Shown here: positions 19,056 to 29,232 of the stretch, one piece after another | Layout: every line of letters begins with the position of its first letter | How positions within the stretch are numbered: position 1 is the stretch's first letter | Origin: Flammeovirgaceae bacterium | Lineage (GTDB): Bacteria > Bacteroidota > Bacteroidia > Cytophagales > Cyclobacteriaceae | Length of the DNA stretch: 64,000 nt | Direction: 5' to 3' | Assembly: GCA_016709845.1 (NCBI GenBank) | Contig: JADJMA010000023.1 | Coordinates: forward strand, 65,932 to 129,931 | The notes under the pieces: model-generated | Databases searched by the model: none | Seen by the model: the letters and a program-made list of their open reading frames with translations, nothing else | What the model was told of the DNA's origin: nothing | Program-made: the position numbers and the translations under genes

Positions 19056-20184
19056 TGAAAAAAGTACTAATAATCATTTTAGTGTTGATGCTTGTATGGG
19101 TCGGTTGGATTCAAATGGGTAGTACCCCAGAGTGGAAGTCATCCGAATCTTTTCTTGATGTAACCGAAACGGTACTCACCGACACGTTGTGTGTGCGCAA
19201 CATTGTGGCGATGCAGCCTTACATGCTGGCTTACGATTATCAAAGCGGAAAACATTTTTACGAAAAACTCAAACTCTATTTTGATGCTGCTAAACAAGTC
19301 GGAAATTTTGGCAAGCGCACCGTAGTGCTGCTGCCTGAATACCTCGGCACATGGCTGGTAGTAAGTGGTGAGAAAGCATCCGTAGCGGAAGCATCCACCA
19401 TCACAGGCGCCATGGCGATGATGGTACTTAGCAATCCAATAAAATTTTCACGCGCCTTTTTCATGCATCAGAATGAAGGTGATCGCGTAGCGGCTACGAT
19501 CTTCCGCATGAAGGCGCAAGCAATGGCCGATGCCTATGCTAACACATTCAAGACGCTGGCGAAAGAATTTGGTGTAACGATTAATGCCGGTTCTATTGTA
19601 TTACCCGATCCGAACGTAAAGGCAAACGCCATTACAACAGACTTCAATCAACCGCTTTATAACAGCACGTTTGTTTTTATCCTGACGGAACAATTGATGA
19701 GAAGGTCGTGAAGAAGAGCTATCCGATAACCAGTGAGTTGCCTTTCGTTACGCCATACCCGATGGCGGAGTTACCGGAATTTGATTTATCCATTGGCAAA
19801 ACAGTGTTGCTGGTGTGTGCCGATTCGTGGTATCCTGAAAGTTATGAACGCATCCGCGAACTGGAGCCAGAGATTGTACTTGTGAATTCATATTGTGCCG
19901 GTAACAATACGATGAGTGTTTTGTGGCGCGGCTATGATGGGGGCAAAGCACCTGCTGATGTCGATACTACCGATATAAGTAAACTGAAGGAAGGGGAGGC
20001 ATGGAAAAAATATGCGTTGCCCGGCCGACTCAAAAGTACACAGACGAGCTATGGCGTAAATGTTTTTCTACGTGGCACGTTGTGGGATTTGGGCACCGAT
20101 GGCCAGCCGTTTATTATTAACCATGGTGAGTTGCAACCCATAAAAGCGGCTACCAAAGCCGGCATCTGGAACTATTGTTTTTAA
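19055..20184 (+). CDS. Nitrilase/carbon-nitrogen hydrolase family protein (frameshifted)
   Basis: Two frames overlap by a few bases and look like separate unknown proteins, but one added T in the T run near 19672-19676 joins them as STFVFYPDGTIDEKVVKKSYP, a classic nitrilase passage. The catalytic triad is then complete: Glu95 in LLPEYLGTW, the Lys of KKSYP (about 222) and the Cys of VLLVCADSWYPE (about 254), with a following NSYCAGNN. The repaired protein has about 376 residues and an N-terminal hydrophobic helix (about 4-20), so it may be membrane-anchored. Substrate (nitrile or amide) unknown. It is embedded between amine oxidase and a C69 hydrolase in one operon. Confidence 0.82.
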
Positions 20185-20188
20185 ATGT

Positions 20189-21436
20189 ATGTGCGATACC
20201 CTTGCTGCATTACCGAGTATTACCCAAAGCGGATATTTACTTTTCGCTAAGAATTCTGATCGCGAGCCAAACGAAGCACAAGCGCTGTTGCATGTGCCGC
20301 ACGGCAGGCCTGTTGAACACGCAGTGAAATGCACGTTCATCGAAATACCGCAGGTGGAAGAAACCAATGCCTGTATTTTATCAAAGCCCTTTCAGATGTG
20401 GGGTGCAGAGATGGGTGCCAATGAGCATGGGGTAGTAATTGGCAACGAGGCCGTGTTCACGAAAGTGAAAATCAAAAAGAAAAACAACGGCCTTACGGGT
20501 ATGGACTTGCTGCGACTTGCCTTAGAGCGAAGCAAGACAGCCGAAGAAGCAGTGACCTGCATTACTTCGTTGCTGAAGAAATACGGGCAGGATGCGTGTG
20601 GTGGTTATAAGAAAAAATCATTCTACTATCACAATAGTTTTATCATTGCCGATGCGCAGCAGGCGTGGGTGTTGGAGACAGCCGGAAGAGAATGGGCTGC
20701 TGAGAAAGTAAAAGACATCCGCAGTATCTCCAATAAATTAAGTATTGATAAAGCTGACCGGGTAAGCAACACGGCAATATCCTTCGCGCAACAAAAAGGC
20801 TGGTGGAAAGGAGACCGTGAATTTAGCTTTCAGAAAACGTATAGCGATTGGTTTTACACGCGCATGAGTCGGGCGGCTGCGCGGCAAACTTGCACTATGG
20901 CATTAAGTATGAAAAATGCGGGTGCGCTCACAGCCTGGCATTGTATGCAGACCCTGCAAACACATAATCTGGAAGACAAACTATTTAAACCATCCAAAGC
21001 AAATACTGCATCCGTGTGTATGCATGCTACCAGTATCCCGAATCCTAGCAACACCACAGGTAGCATGGTGGCGGAAGTAAGAAGCCATGCACCCAGTACG
21101 CTTTGGCTTACGGGTACATCCAACCCCTGTTTGTCGGTTTACATTCCGTTTTATGTCAACACGCTGGCATTGCATGATTTTGTTCAGCCCACGTCCAGGC
21201 CCGATGAGTCATTGTGGTGGAAAGCAGAACGCTTGCATCACTGGATTAGTAAGGACTATCAGAAGAGAAAAGCGTTGATTGAAGGTGAACGAGCGGCTTT
21301 GCAACAGGAGTTTGTTGAAAGAGAACAACAACTTTTTCAGAGTTCGCCTTCACTTGAAGAACTGGAAAAGTTTAGTGTTTCGTGCCTGGCCACAGTACAG
21401 CAGGTAATTGAGCGGTGGAGTTTATACATTAAATAG
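20189..21436 (+). CDS. C69/secernin-like N-terminal nucleophile hydrolase
   Basis: A 415-residue protein starting MCDTLAAL: Cys2 becomes the N-terminal nucleophile after Met removal, as in peptidase family C69 and secernins. FAKNSDREPNEAQ (about 19-31) is the next conserved block, GANEHGVVIGNEA (about 76-88) contains the Asn-Glu that supports the nucleophile, and WVLETAGREWAAE (about 155-167) follows. The family cleaves dipeptides or other amide bonds. It starts four bases after the nitrilase stop, so it is certainly in the same operon. Two amidohydrolases beside an amine oxidase suggest breakdown of an amide- or amine-containing compound. Confidence 0.82.
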   Translation: MCDTLAALPSITQSGYLLFAKNSDREPNEAQALLHVPHGRPVEHAVKCTFIEIPQVEETNACILSKPFQMWGAEMGANEHGVVIGNEAVFTKVKIKKKNNGLTGMDLLRLALERSKTAEEAVTCITSLLKKYGQDACGGYKKKSFYYHNSFIIADAQQAWVLETAGREWAAEKVKDIRSISNKLSIDKADRVSNTAISFAQQKGWWKGDREFSFQKTYSDWFYTRMSRAAARQTCTMALSMKNAGALTAWHCMQTLQTHNLEDKLFKPSKANTASVCMHATSIPNPSNTTGSMVAEVRSHAPSTLWLTGTSNPCLSVYIPFYVNTLALHDFVQPTSRPDESLWWKAERLHHWISKDYQKRKALIEGERAALQQEFVEREQQLFQSSPSLEELEKFSVSCLATVQQVIERWSLYIK

Positions 21437-21521
21437 AAAAAGCAAAGCTTCGTTCAAGTGTCTCTCGCCTTTGCCAGTATTCTTAAATTATAGAAGTGTT
21501 GATTATCAGTGTACTTATCAA

Positions 21522-22808
21522 TCAATTATCAGCATCCTTGATCGATGGCCGGGTATCGTTTGGATTGCGTTGATCATAGTGAAGCCGGAATTGAGATAGG
21601 TCAGGAGTATATTTTCTGTTTCGTTTTAACTCGTATCGATAGATGGTCTGGCCCAGTTCGTATAGAAATGGCCAGCCGATGCTTTCATATTCATACACAT
21701 TATCATTGAGTATTCCATTACTGTTTACATAAACCGTTGAGGCCAACATAAACTCCACATTGTTTTTAAAATCCACTACATACGATACGTCAATTAAAAA
21801 ACCATAGGCCCAACCTACTTTATTGAACACCCGCACGTAGTCGGGCATTTTATGCGTGTCGTTTCTAAAATAAAATTTTACATAGCTGTCATAATATTGA
21901 GTAGTATCATATTTGGGATAATCCGTCTCGGATGGGTATTGTGAAAGATACTGATACAAGAATTGATAATCATCCTTGGTTAAAGTGAAGCGTTGCTTTA
22001 CGGGTACCGACATAGGAAACAAAGCCGATTGAAGCATTTGTTGGAGATCTTCGAGTTGAAGGGTATTGGTCTTTGTGAAATCGATCGGTTCATTGACAAG
22101 CTTGCCATTACTATAGTGTGCATTGCCTAGTTTAACAGATTTTCCAAAATAGATGGAATCGGTGTTGTAGGCAGGTGGCTGACGATAGATCAGTTTCCCG
22201 TCATTGGTAATAAAACGAATGGGGTTTGTATAACGATTTTCTTTCTCCGATAACCCCATGAACTGCCGAACAATTCGTGTGCTGGTATAACCTTTCGCGT
22301 GCAAATTTTGGTTGATCGTTTGTTGTCCTATAAATTGGTACATCCGGTTGTACGCATCGTTGTCACTAATCAAAAAGCTTTTCTTCATAAAATGTGCCAG
22401 CGAAGGCCATCCACTTTTTGATGTGCTGTCGGTAAGCATGGGTATCTGCCAGGCATAGAGGCTGTCGAACTGCATGGCCGTGTATTTGCTCACGCCCTTT
22501 ACCGCCATCGAATTTAATTTTTCAAGGCTCAATAACGCAAGAGGAAGCTTTACGGTAGAAGCCGGATTGAAGTATAGGTTACTATCTGCATTGAAATAGT
22601 AATTGGTAAAAGTGGGGACATTATTTTTATCGCGGTTGATTTGCGTGTAAATGATTTGAACCCGAAAAGTATCTTTATGCTGAAGTACCGTTTGCAAAGC
22701 ACGGGCTTTGTTGGCCGATAGGAGGGTGCTTAATAATGAATCTGTTTTTGGTTGTGCTACAACGGCAGAGCACAAAAAGGATAGGAGCATCAATAAATAA
22801 TAGCGCAT
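21522..22808 (-). CDS. Secreted serine hydrolase, class A beta-lactamase-like
   Basis: I take the start at 22808 (MRYYLLMLLSFLC), which begins a signal peptide cleaved near VVAQ. The mature protein shows the penicillin-binding/beta-lactamase triad layout: NPASTVKLPLALL (Ser-x-x-Lys, about residue 85), and ISDNDAYNRMY (the SDN element, about 148). The region expected to hold the KTG-type motif is not obvious. At about 428 residues it is longer than true class A enzymes (about 290). It belongs to uncharacterised Bacteroidota serine hydrolases and need not confer resistance. It is convergent with the C69 operon. Confidence 0.72.
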   Translation of the reverse strand: MRYYLLMLLSFLCSAVVAQPKTDSLLSTLLSANKARALQTVLQHKDTFRVQIIYTQINRDKNNVPTFTNYYFNADSNLYFNPASTVKLPLALLSLEKLNSMAVKGVSKYTAMQFDSLYAWQIPMLTDSTSKSGWPSLAHFMKKSFLISDNDAYNRMYQFIGQQTINQNLHAKGYTSTRIVRQFMGLSEKENRYTNPIRFITNDGKLIYRQPPAYNTDSIYFGKSVKLGNAHYSNGKLVNEPIDFTKTNTLQLEDLQQMLQSALFPMSVPVKQRFTLTKDDYQFLYQYLSQYPSETDYPKYDTTQYYDSYVKFYFRNDTHKMPDYVRVFNKVGWAYGFLIDVSYVVDFKNNVEFMLASTVYVNSNGILNDNVYEYESIGWPFLYELGQTIYRYELKRNRKYTPDLSQFRLHYDQRNPNDTRPSIKDADN

Positions 22809-22893
22809 AAATAAAATCATGGTGGTTTATCGGTAACGGTTTGTTTGTAAAAGTTTCACCAGTAAGGGTTGATGTTCAATGAATCATTTTACA

Positions 22894-23204
22894 CTAAGGT
22901 ATTTCAAGTTTTCTGAAACCACAAAAAACAAAATTCTGAAGTGTGCCAAACGGTGTTTTATGGTCGACTGTAATACAGTTTATTTTCTCGAAGAACATTT
23001 TCAATCGTTCGGTCATGGTTGTTTCTGAATATTGTTTGATTTCAAATGCTGCGTTGTTCGAAAATGTATCCGGATTTAAATTTTGTGGGCTGTTTTAAAT
23101 AATTTAAAATTTTAAGGAAGTTTAGGTTGAAACCAGCTTACCTCTTTCAGTTCTTTGGTTTGGTATATATTTTCCCAATGTTTTTTGCGATCAAATATTT
23201 CCAT
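22894..23204 (-). pseudogene. Methyltransferase relic with internal deletion
   Basis: From ATG 23204 the frame reads MEIFDRKKHWENIYQTKE and on to EVSWFQPK, the well-known N-terminus of a family of small class I methyltransferases. About 50 codons later, another frame reads EIKQYSETTMTERLKMFF and TPFGTLQNFVFCGF up to a TAG at 22894, the matching C-terminus. The whole SAM-binding middle (about 100 residues) is missing and the joint is out of frame. This is more than a single-base error, so I call a true pseudogene made by an internal deletion. It sits 11 bases before the MFS gene's stop-side boundary. Confidence 0.7.
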
Positions 23205-23215
23205 TAATAGGTCGT

Positions 23216-24406
23216 TTAATTTGATGTTGTATTTTTAGCGTGTGGAAATCTGGAAATAGTTAGCATATAGAGAACAACAAGTAGGGTTGCCAGAGCAGTT
23301 AATATAAAAGCTGTAGGCGCACCGAATTGAAACCAGATTATTCCTGTTAAGGAACTGGCTAGCAGGGTACAAATACTTTGAAGACCTGAAAATGTCCCGA
23401 TGGCTGTTGCAGTGTCCTTTTTATCTGTGATGTTCGAGATCCACGCTTTTGAAATTCCTTCTGTCGCGGAAGCATAGATTCCATAAAGAAAGAAAAGTCC
23501 AAAAAACAAATAGATATTCGTACTCATCGACATGCCAAAATACACGATTGAAAATAATATAAGCCCGAGTAAAAAAGTTGTTTTTAATCCAACTTTATCG
23601 GCAAGTATGCCAATAGGAAATGCAAATAAGGCATAGATAAGATTATAGAAAATATAGACACCAATGACCATCGTGTCGTCCAGTCCGGATTGTTTTGCTT
23701 TAAGCAACAAGAAAACATCCGAACTATTAAATAGCGTGAAAACGAGAAGGCCGATAACTAATTTTCTATATTCTTTGGGACTTACTTTCCAATATTTTAG
23801 GAATGAAAAAAAAGGTATGGATACTTTAGGCCTTAAGTTGCTTTGCGGTTTATCTTTTAAATAGAACGAAGCTAAAACAGCAAGTAGGCCAGGGATAAAG
23901 GCAACATAAAACAGAGTCTTATAGTCTTGCGGAAAATAATATAAATAGACCAGCGCCAAAGAAGGCCCCAGTACTGCCCCGAATGTATCCATGGAACGAT
24001 GGAAGCCAAAAACTTTACCTTTGGTCTCCGGGGTTGCTTCGTCTGAAAGAATGGCATCGCGTGCACCTGTCCGGATTCCCTTCCCAAACCGGTCAATAGT
24101 TCGTGCGGAAAATATCCAAAGGGGATAAATAAAAATTGCCATCATCGGTTTGGAAATAGCACTAAAGGCATAACCAATTTGTACAAAGGGCACACGCCTG
24201 CCTGAGGTGTCAGACAGTTTTCCAAAATATCCTTTGCTTAAACCTGCCGTGGCTTCTGCTAAGCCTTCCAGTATTCCGATAAGCACAACTGAAAAACCAA
24301 TGGTCTTTAAATAAATCGGCATAATGGGATATAACATTTCACTGGCAGTGTCTGTAAATAGACTTACCCACGATAGAATCCATACGGTGCGTGTGATATG
24401 TTTCAA
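23216..24406 (-). CDS. MFS transporter
   Basis: A 396-residue integral membrane protein with twelve predicted helices. The loop between helices 2 and 3 carries GYFGKLSDTSGRRVPF (about 58-73), the MFS A-motif, and RFGKGIRTGARDAIL (about 106-120) is a conserved cytoplasmic loop of the group of 'yfkF/YhjX-like' bacterial exporters. The opening TRTVWILSWVSLFTDTASEM is shared by many proteins of this group. It probably expels a small molecule in exchange for protons; the substrate cannot be predicted. It stands alone on the minus strand next to the methyltransferase relic. Confidence 0.85.
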   Translation of the reverse strand: MKHITRTVWILSWVSLFTDTASEMLYPIMPIYLKTIGFSVVLIGILEGLAEATAGLSKGYFGKLSDTSGRRVPFVQIGYAFSAISKPMMAIFIYPLWIFSARTIDRFGKGIRTGARDAILSDEATPETKGKVFGFHRSMDTFGAVLGPSLALVYLYYFPQDYKTLFYVAFIPGLLAVLASFYLKDKPQSNLRPKVSIPFFSFLKYWKVSPKEYRKLVIGLLVFTLFNSSDVFLLLKAKQSGLDDTMVIGVYIFYNLIYALFAFPIGILADKVGLKTTFLLGLILFSIVYFGMSMSTNIYLFFGLFFLYGIYASATEGISKAWISNITDKKDTATAIGTFSGLQSICTLLASSLTGIIWFQFGAPTAFILTALATLLVVLYMLTISRFPHAKNTTSN

Positions 24407-24617
24407 TATCTTGTTGAACTGTTTAGTACGGCCTGGTGCCGCGTTCTTTTTTTCTTCCGTACTTTGGCGGATGATATTTCACCATCAAACCGGATTGAAT
24501 TTTTCTTTTAGGAGGAGCGCCTCCACAAGGTTTTCGGGATATTAATTAGTATGTCATCCGGTTTTAATTATAAAAGTCCAAATTCTTCAAGTACTCACTC
24601 TCGTATATCCACCTTTA

Positions 24618-26927
24618 CTATTCACCAATAAACTTGATTGGGTTTTCTTGTTGGGATATTAAAGTAAAGTATCCATCCTCCAATTGTTGTGCTCCGATTT
24701 TATCAGGAAAACTTAAACTTTCTTTTGGGCGAATGATAAATGAATATTCGCTGGATGCACCGGGTTCAAGTAATTTCTTATCGTAAAATTTCAAATCGCG
24801 AATAGGTCGGGATAAACTTGCCACCTCATCATGGATAAACCAAAGAACAGCTTCTTTGCCTGCGCGGGTCCCTGTATTCTTTACTTGCACGCTAGCCTTG
24901 ATCTCTCCAGATTCGGAAGTTAGTACCGAATCACTCAATGTAAGATTACTATACTCAAATGTTGTGTAGCTTAATCCCGATCCGAAGGGAACCAAACAAA
25001 TGGGATTTGGAATTTCATGCGCTAACAATACTTCACTTATTTTATGATTGTGTGGAACCAAACGGTTTACCGACATAGGAAAATTGAAACTCATCTTAGC
25101 ACTGGGGTTAACCTTTCCGCTTACAATTTCGGCTACCGCCTGGCCTCCTTCAAATCCTGGCAATCCGGCAAAGAGTACAGCTTTACATTCATCATAAATT
25201 TCAGTGATTACCCGTGGTCTGCCACTGACCATAATTAAGATAATCGGTTTACCTGTAGCTTGAGCTGCTTCCACTAATTCTTCCTGATCCTCTGGAAGTG
25301 TAATATCCTGAATACTTCCGAATCCTTCTGAATAGGCCGCTTCACCCACCACAATTATAATGGCATCGGATTTTGCTGCTTGTGCTTTCATTTCTTTTTC
25401 GTTGGCAGCTAATGTCACCCGCGTGTTTGGAAATTCTTTTTGCAAACCAGTATAAACCGTAAGCATTTCTTTTGGATAGAGCGATTCATCGCTGGTCATC
25501 CAACGCAACGTCCAACCTCCACTTAAAGCACTTTTTGAATTAGCATTGGGGCCCGCTACCAACAGATTTTAATTTTGTCGGATCCAGCGGTAATGTGCTG
25601 TTATCATTCTTCATCAATACAATGGATTCGCGTGCGGCCAGTAAGGCTTTGCCTCGATTTTCTGCTGATCCAATTCGATCAAACCGATCATTGCGTGGAA
25701 AAGGATTTTCGAATAATCCGATCTCAAGTTTCAACCGTAAAATCCGGGATACTGAAAGATCAATACGCTCAACGCTGATCTTACCTTCTTTAACAAGGGC
25801 CTGCATGTGATCTCCAAATGTAGTTGTGTAGGGTGTCATCGCTACATCTACACCAGCCAGTATCGCCTGACGGGTGGCATCTTTTCATCGATGGCCGTTC
25901 TGTGGTTGCGATATAGACGAATGATATCCTCCCAATCCGTAACAACTACACCTTTGAATTTTAATTCATCACGTAACAATTGTGTAAGCAAACGATAAGA
26001 CGAATGAACAGGCTCGCCATTTACTTCGCCACTATTCACCATAACTGTTTTTATTCCAGCATCAATAGCGGCCTTAAAGGATGGCACATGCAATTCATAC
26101 ATCGCTTGTTCCGACATATCAGTTTCACCACGATCCCAACCATACTTCGGATCAGAGTAGCCAAGAAAATGTTTTGCCGTAGCGGCCATTTTGTATGGAG
26201 CAATATCGGTTTCGCCCTGAATTCCTTTCACAAATATAGTTGCCATTGTTTTGGATACATATGGTGACTCGCCCAAGGTTTCATAGTAACGACCCCACAA
26301 AGGCGTACGCGCGATGTCAAGCACAGGCGCAAAAAGCCATAGATGGCCAATATCCGAGGTTTCAATGGCCGTAACGTGTGCCATATCTGCAGGTATTTGA
26401 TTATTGTAGGTTGCTGCCGTGTTGATGGCATGAGGAAACACTGTTCCACCTGCCAGATAATTCGGACCATGCATATGATCCACTCCGTAAATGATTGGTA
26501 TTTTGAGGCGACTCAATCTCATATTAATATCCTGAATGTCTTTATAGAATTGGTACCACGTGGCTGGCGGTTCAGCAACCCCATTGAGAAAAGAACCAAC
26601 ATGATATTCGCGAAGGATTTTACTAAGTTTTGCTGTGTCCACTTTAGTAGTAATGCTCAAGTCGCTGCCTGCTCCCCAATTCGACTCGGTGACAATTGTT
26701 GAATTATTAAGCTGCATCATCTGACCAATTTTTTCCTCTATAGTCATTTGACTTATCAATTCGTCAATCTTCTTTTCAATGGTAGCATCACTACTCTTTT
26801 CGAATTTACGTCTTTCTGAAACGCTTTGAGTTTTGTTGGCTTGACTGGGGTTATCCACAGAACATCGAATTGTAACCATTAACAGGAATACAAGAATAAA
26901 AATATTTCCTGGTGAAAAGCGAGACAT
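24618..26927 (-). CDS. Glycoside hydrolase family 3 lipoprotein (two frameshifts)
   Basis: Beta-glucosidase/xylosidase-type exo-enzyme. I use ATG 26927, which begins a lipoprotein-like signal with a Cys near residue 22 (TIRC). YGVDHMHGPNYL and GHLWLFAPVLDIARTPLWG belong to the GH3 barrel; KHFLGYS is a substrate-binding element; the catalytic Asp is in VVTDWEDI (about 331). Two missing bases break it: an A near 25877 (repair gives DEKDATRQAILAGVDVAMTP) and one near 25560 (repair gives LVAGPNANSKSALSGG). The C-terminal half includes the second GH3 domain and a fibronectin III-like tail. Total about 770 residues, normal for family 3. Confidence 0.88.
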
Positions 26928-27066
26928 AGTATTGGGGTTTATTAATTGAGGCTTGAAGGTAATGAAAATCAATGACTGAACACAGAAATAGTAATTTAGG
27001 TTAACCCTATTTATGTATTGTAGTTTATCTTAAACTCTCTCGTAGAATCGAAATAGTTTCCGCCCT

Positions 27067-27758
27067 TCATCGGCTTTTAAGTTGCTTCATTAAATCTTCT
27101 AAATAGTCAATCTGAACCTCCTGAATCTCTAAAAGTTTTTTGTTTTGATGTACCAACAAGTGATCAATTTTTTCACTTAACAATTTTATTTCGAGTTCGG
27201 CCTTTAGATTTATTTTATAGTCGTGTTCAGCGCGTTGCCTGTCTTTTTGTTCTTGTCGGTTTTGGCTCATCATAATTACAGGGGCTTGAATGGCAGCCAG
27301 ACATGAAAGAATTAGGTTTAAAAGAATAAAGGGAAAGGGATCAAAAGGTTTGGTTGATAAGAACCAGATATTTATCAAAATCCATAAAATCAGAAAGGAG
27401 AAAAACGAAATGATAAATGTCCAGCTACCCCCGAAGGAGGCAATATGATCGGCAATCTTTTGTCCAACCGTTAGCTTGGTATCTATTTGCTCTTCAATAT
27501 TTTCAGAAAGTATTGAATTGTTCTGAATGGCTTTCATTACATCCAGGTCAATAACAGCTAATTCTCCTTTTTCCTGTTCAACAAGTGTAGTGAGATAAAG
27601 ACGCCTGTATTTATTTAACTCATCCAAAGAAATAAATTATCCTTGGTAAATGTGGGAAAGTAACTGACAATAAGATTAAAAATACCTTCCCGGATGTCCG
27701 CCCCTTTAACGGCTTCACCATGTCTGATTTCTCGTTTTGATAGATGGCTAACTTTCAT
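27067..27758 (-). CDS. DUF1003 membrane protein (frameshifted)
   Basis: The visible 186-residue frame is extended at its N-terminus when one T is added near 27635: MKVSHLSKREIRHGEAVKGA from ATG 27758 then runs into DNFISLDELNKYRRLYL. The repaired protein (about 230 residues) matches full DUF1003: an N-terminal helical region, two membrane helices (about 118-138 and 148-168) around a SFGGSWTFIISFF segment, then QNRQEQKDRQRAEHDY and a coiled coil. The function is unknown; a cytoplasmic-membrane location is likely. It sits 33 bases after the fucosidase stop on the same strand. Confidence 0.82.
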
Positions 27759-27791
27759 ACTGTTATTTATTGTGCAAATTATTTTAGTGAA

Positions 27792-29229
27792 TTAATACAC
27801 TTCTACATTCGAAATAACCGGGCAAGCCTTTGAAGCGGTGATGATAATTCGAATTTTGTCACTTTCAATGTGATCCAATTTTAAAATTCGTTTATAACCA
27901 ATCGTTGTGGCTGTAGCAACCGGTTGCCAGGTATCGTTCTTGTTTACTTCAACGGTAAACGATTTTACCCGTTGGCCTAACCGGATATCTTCCTGAAGGA
28001 TGACATACCGAATGGGCTTTAACTGTTCCAGATTAATTTCAAAACTGGCAGAGAGAATCGCATCATCCGTACTCCAATAAGTATCGGGATCATCATCGGT
28101 GAGGTTAGCGGGGGCATAGGCTTTATTATTTCCACGATACGAACTCGCTCCTGCTTTTTATTCAATGCCAGGTTAGTTTTAAGTTCAGTATTCAGCAACT
28201 CGTAAAATCTTTGCAAGGAAGCTACATCATTTTCATGAATCAATCCGCGCCTGTCGGGCGGTACATTTAATAATAAGGTAGAACCTCTCCCCACAGAAGT
28301 GAGATAAATCTCAAACAATTGTTCGGGCGTTTTAACCAGTGTATCTTCTTCGGCATGATAAAACCAACCCTTACGGATAGATACATCCACCTCGGCTGGA
28401 ATCCAGTGCGTTCCGTTTTCTGAACCTGTGTTTAAAAGTTTTTCAATTCCTCCTTTTCCTGCGTAAAGCGTATCCGGTGTTATGGTGTTCCAATTGGTTT
28501 CACCGGCAACACCGCGCTCATTACCAACCCAACGCACTCCGGGACCAGCATCGCTGAAGAATAGAATTTCGGGCTCTATGTCTTTTACCAAGGCAAGTGT
28601 TGTTGGCCAATCGTAATACGTGGCTCCCTGGATATTTCTTCTTTCGCGTTTACCACCATAATAACCATCGCCTCCGTTGGCACCATCAAACCACATTTCA
28701 AAAATGGGTCCGTACTTGGTGAAGAGTTCTTTTAATTGATTGCGATAGTACTCAAGATATTCTGGTGAACCATAGTTTGCATGATTGCGATCCCAGGGTG
28801 ATAGATATACGCCAAACTTCAATTCGTATTTTTTGCAGGCACGCATCACATCGCGTACCACATCACCTTTTCCATCCAGCCAGGGACTGTTCTTAACGGA
28901 GTGTTCGGTATATAAACTGGGCCACAAACAAAAACCATCGTGATGTTTGCATGTAAGAATCACACCTTTGAATCCGGTTTCCTTAAACGTACGCACCCAT
29001 TGATCGGCATCATATTGAGTGGGATTAAAAATGGTAGGACTTTCATCGCCATAGCCCCACTCTTTTCCCGTAAAGGTATTGGTAGTAAAATGTACGAAGG
29101 CATTCATTTCCATCGCATGCCATGCTAATTGATTGTCTGTAGGTAGGGATAGAGCGGTTCCGGTGGCAGAATTTCTTTGACTGTACAGCTAAAAGATAAT
29201 ACGAGCAAAATCAAAAGAAAATTTTTCAT
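27792..29229 (-). CDS. GH29 alpha-L-fucosidase lipoprotein with F5/8-type tail (two frameshifts)
   Basis: Two single missing bases hide the full gene. From ATG 29229 a lipoprotein signal (LSFSC, Cys near 15) leads in; repair near 29150 gives LPTDNQLAWHAMEMNAF. The catalytic Asp nucleophile is in EMWFDGANGG (about 180), with HHDGFCLW and LLLNVPPDRRG also diagnostic of GH29. Repair of an A run near 28150 gives KKAGASSYRGNNKAYAP and a C-terminal discoidin-like (F5/8 C) carbohydrate-binding domain (about 370-479). The enzyme releases fucose from glycans at the cell surface or periplasm. It lies 3 bases after the DUF255 gene. Confidence 0.88.
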
Positions 29230-29232
29230 ACC

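Noticed and set aside
19055..20184. Two separate unknown genes (218 and 158 residues)
   Set aside because: One base in a T run joins them into a nitrilase with its whole catalytic triad, and they overlap out of frame, so one gene is far more likely.
21522..22808. True class A beta-lactamase giving resistance
   Set aside because: It has Ser-x-x-Lys and SDN elements but is about 140 residues too long, and no clear KTG-type motif was found. Called only serine hydrolase.
25540..25839. Independent 99-residue gene inside the GH3 locus
   Set aside because: It is the middle of the GH3 enzyme between two single-base losses.
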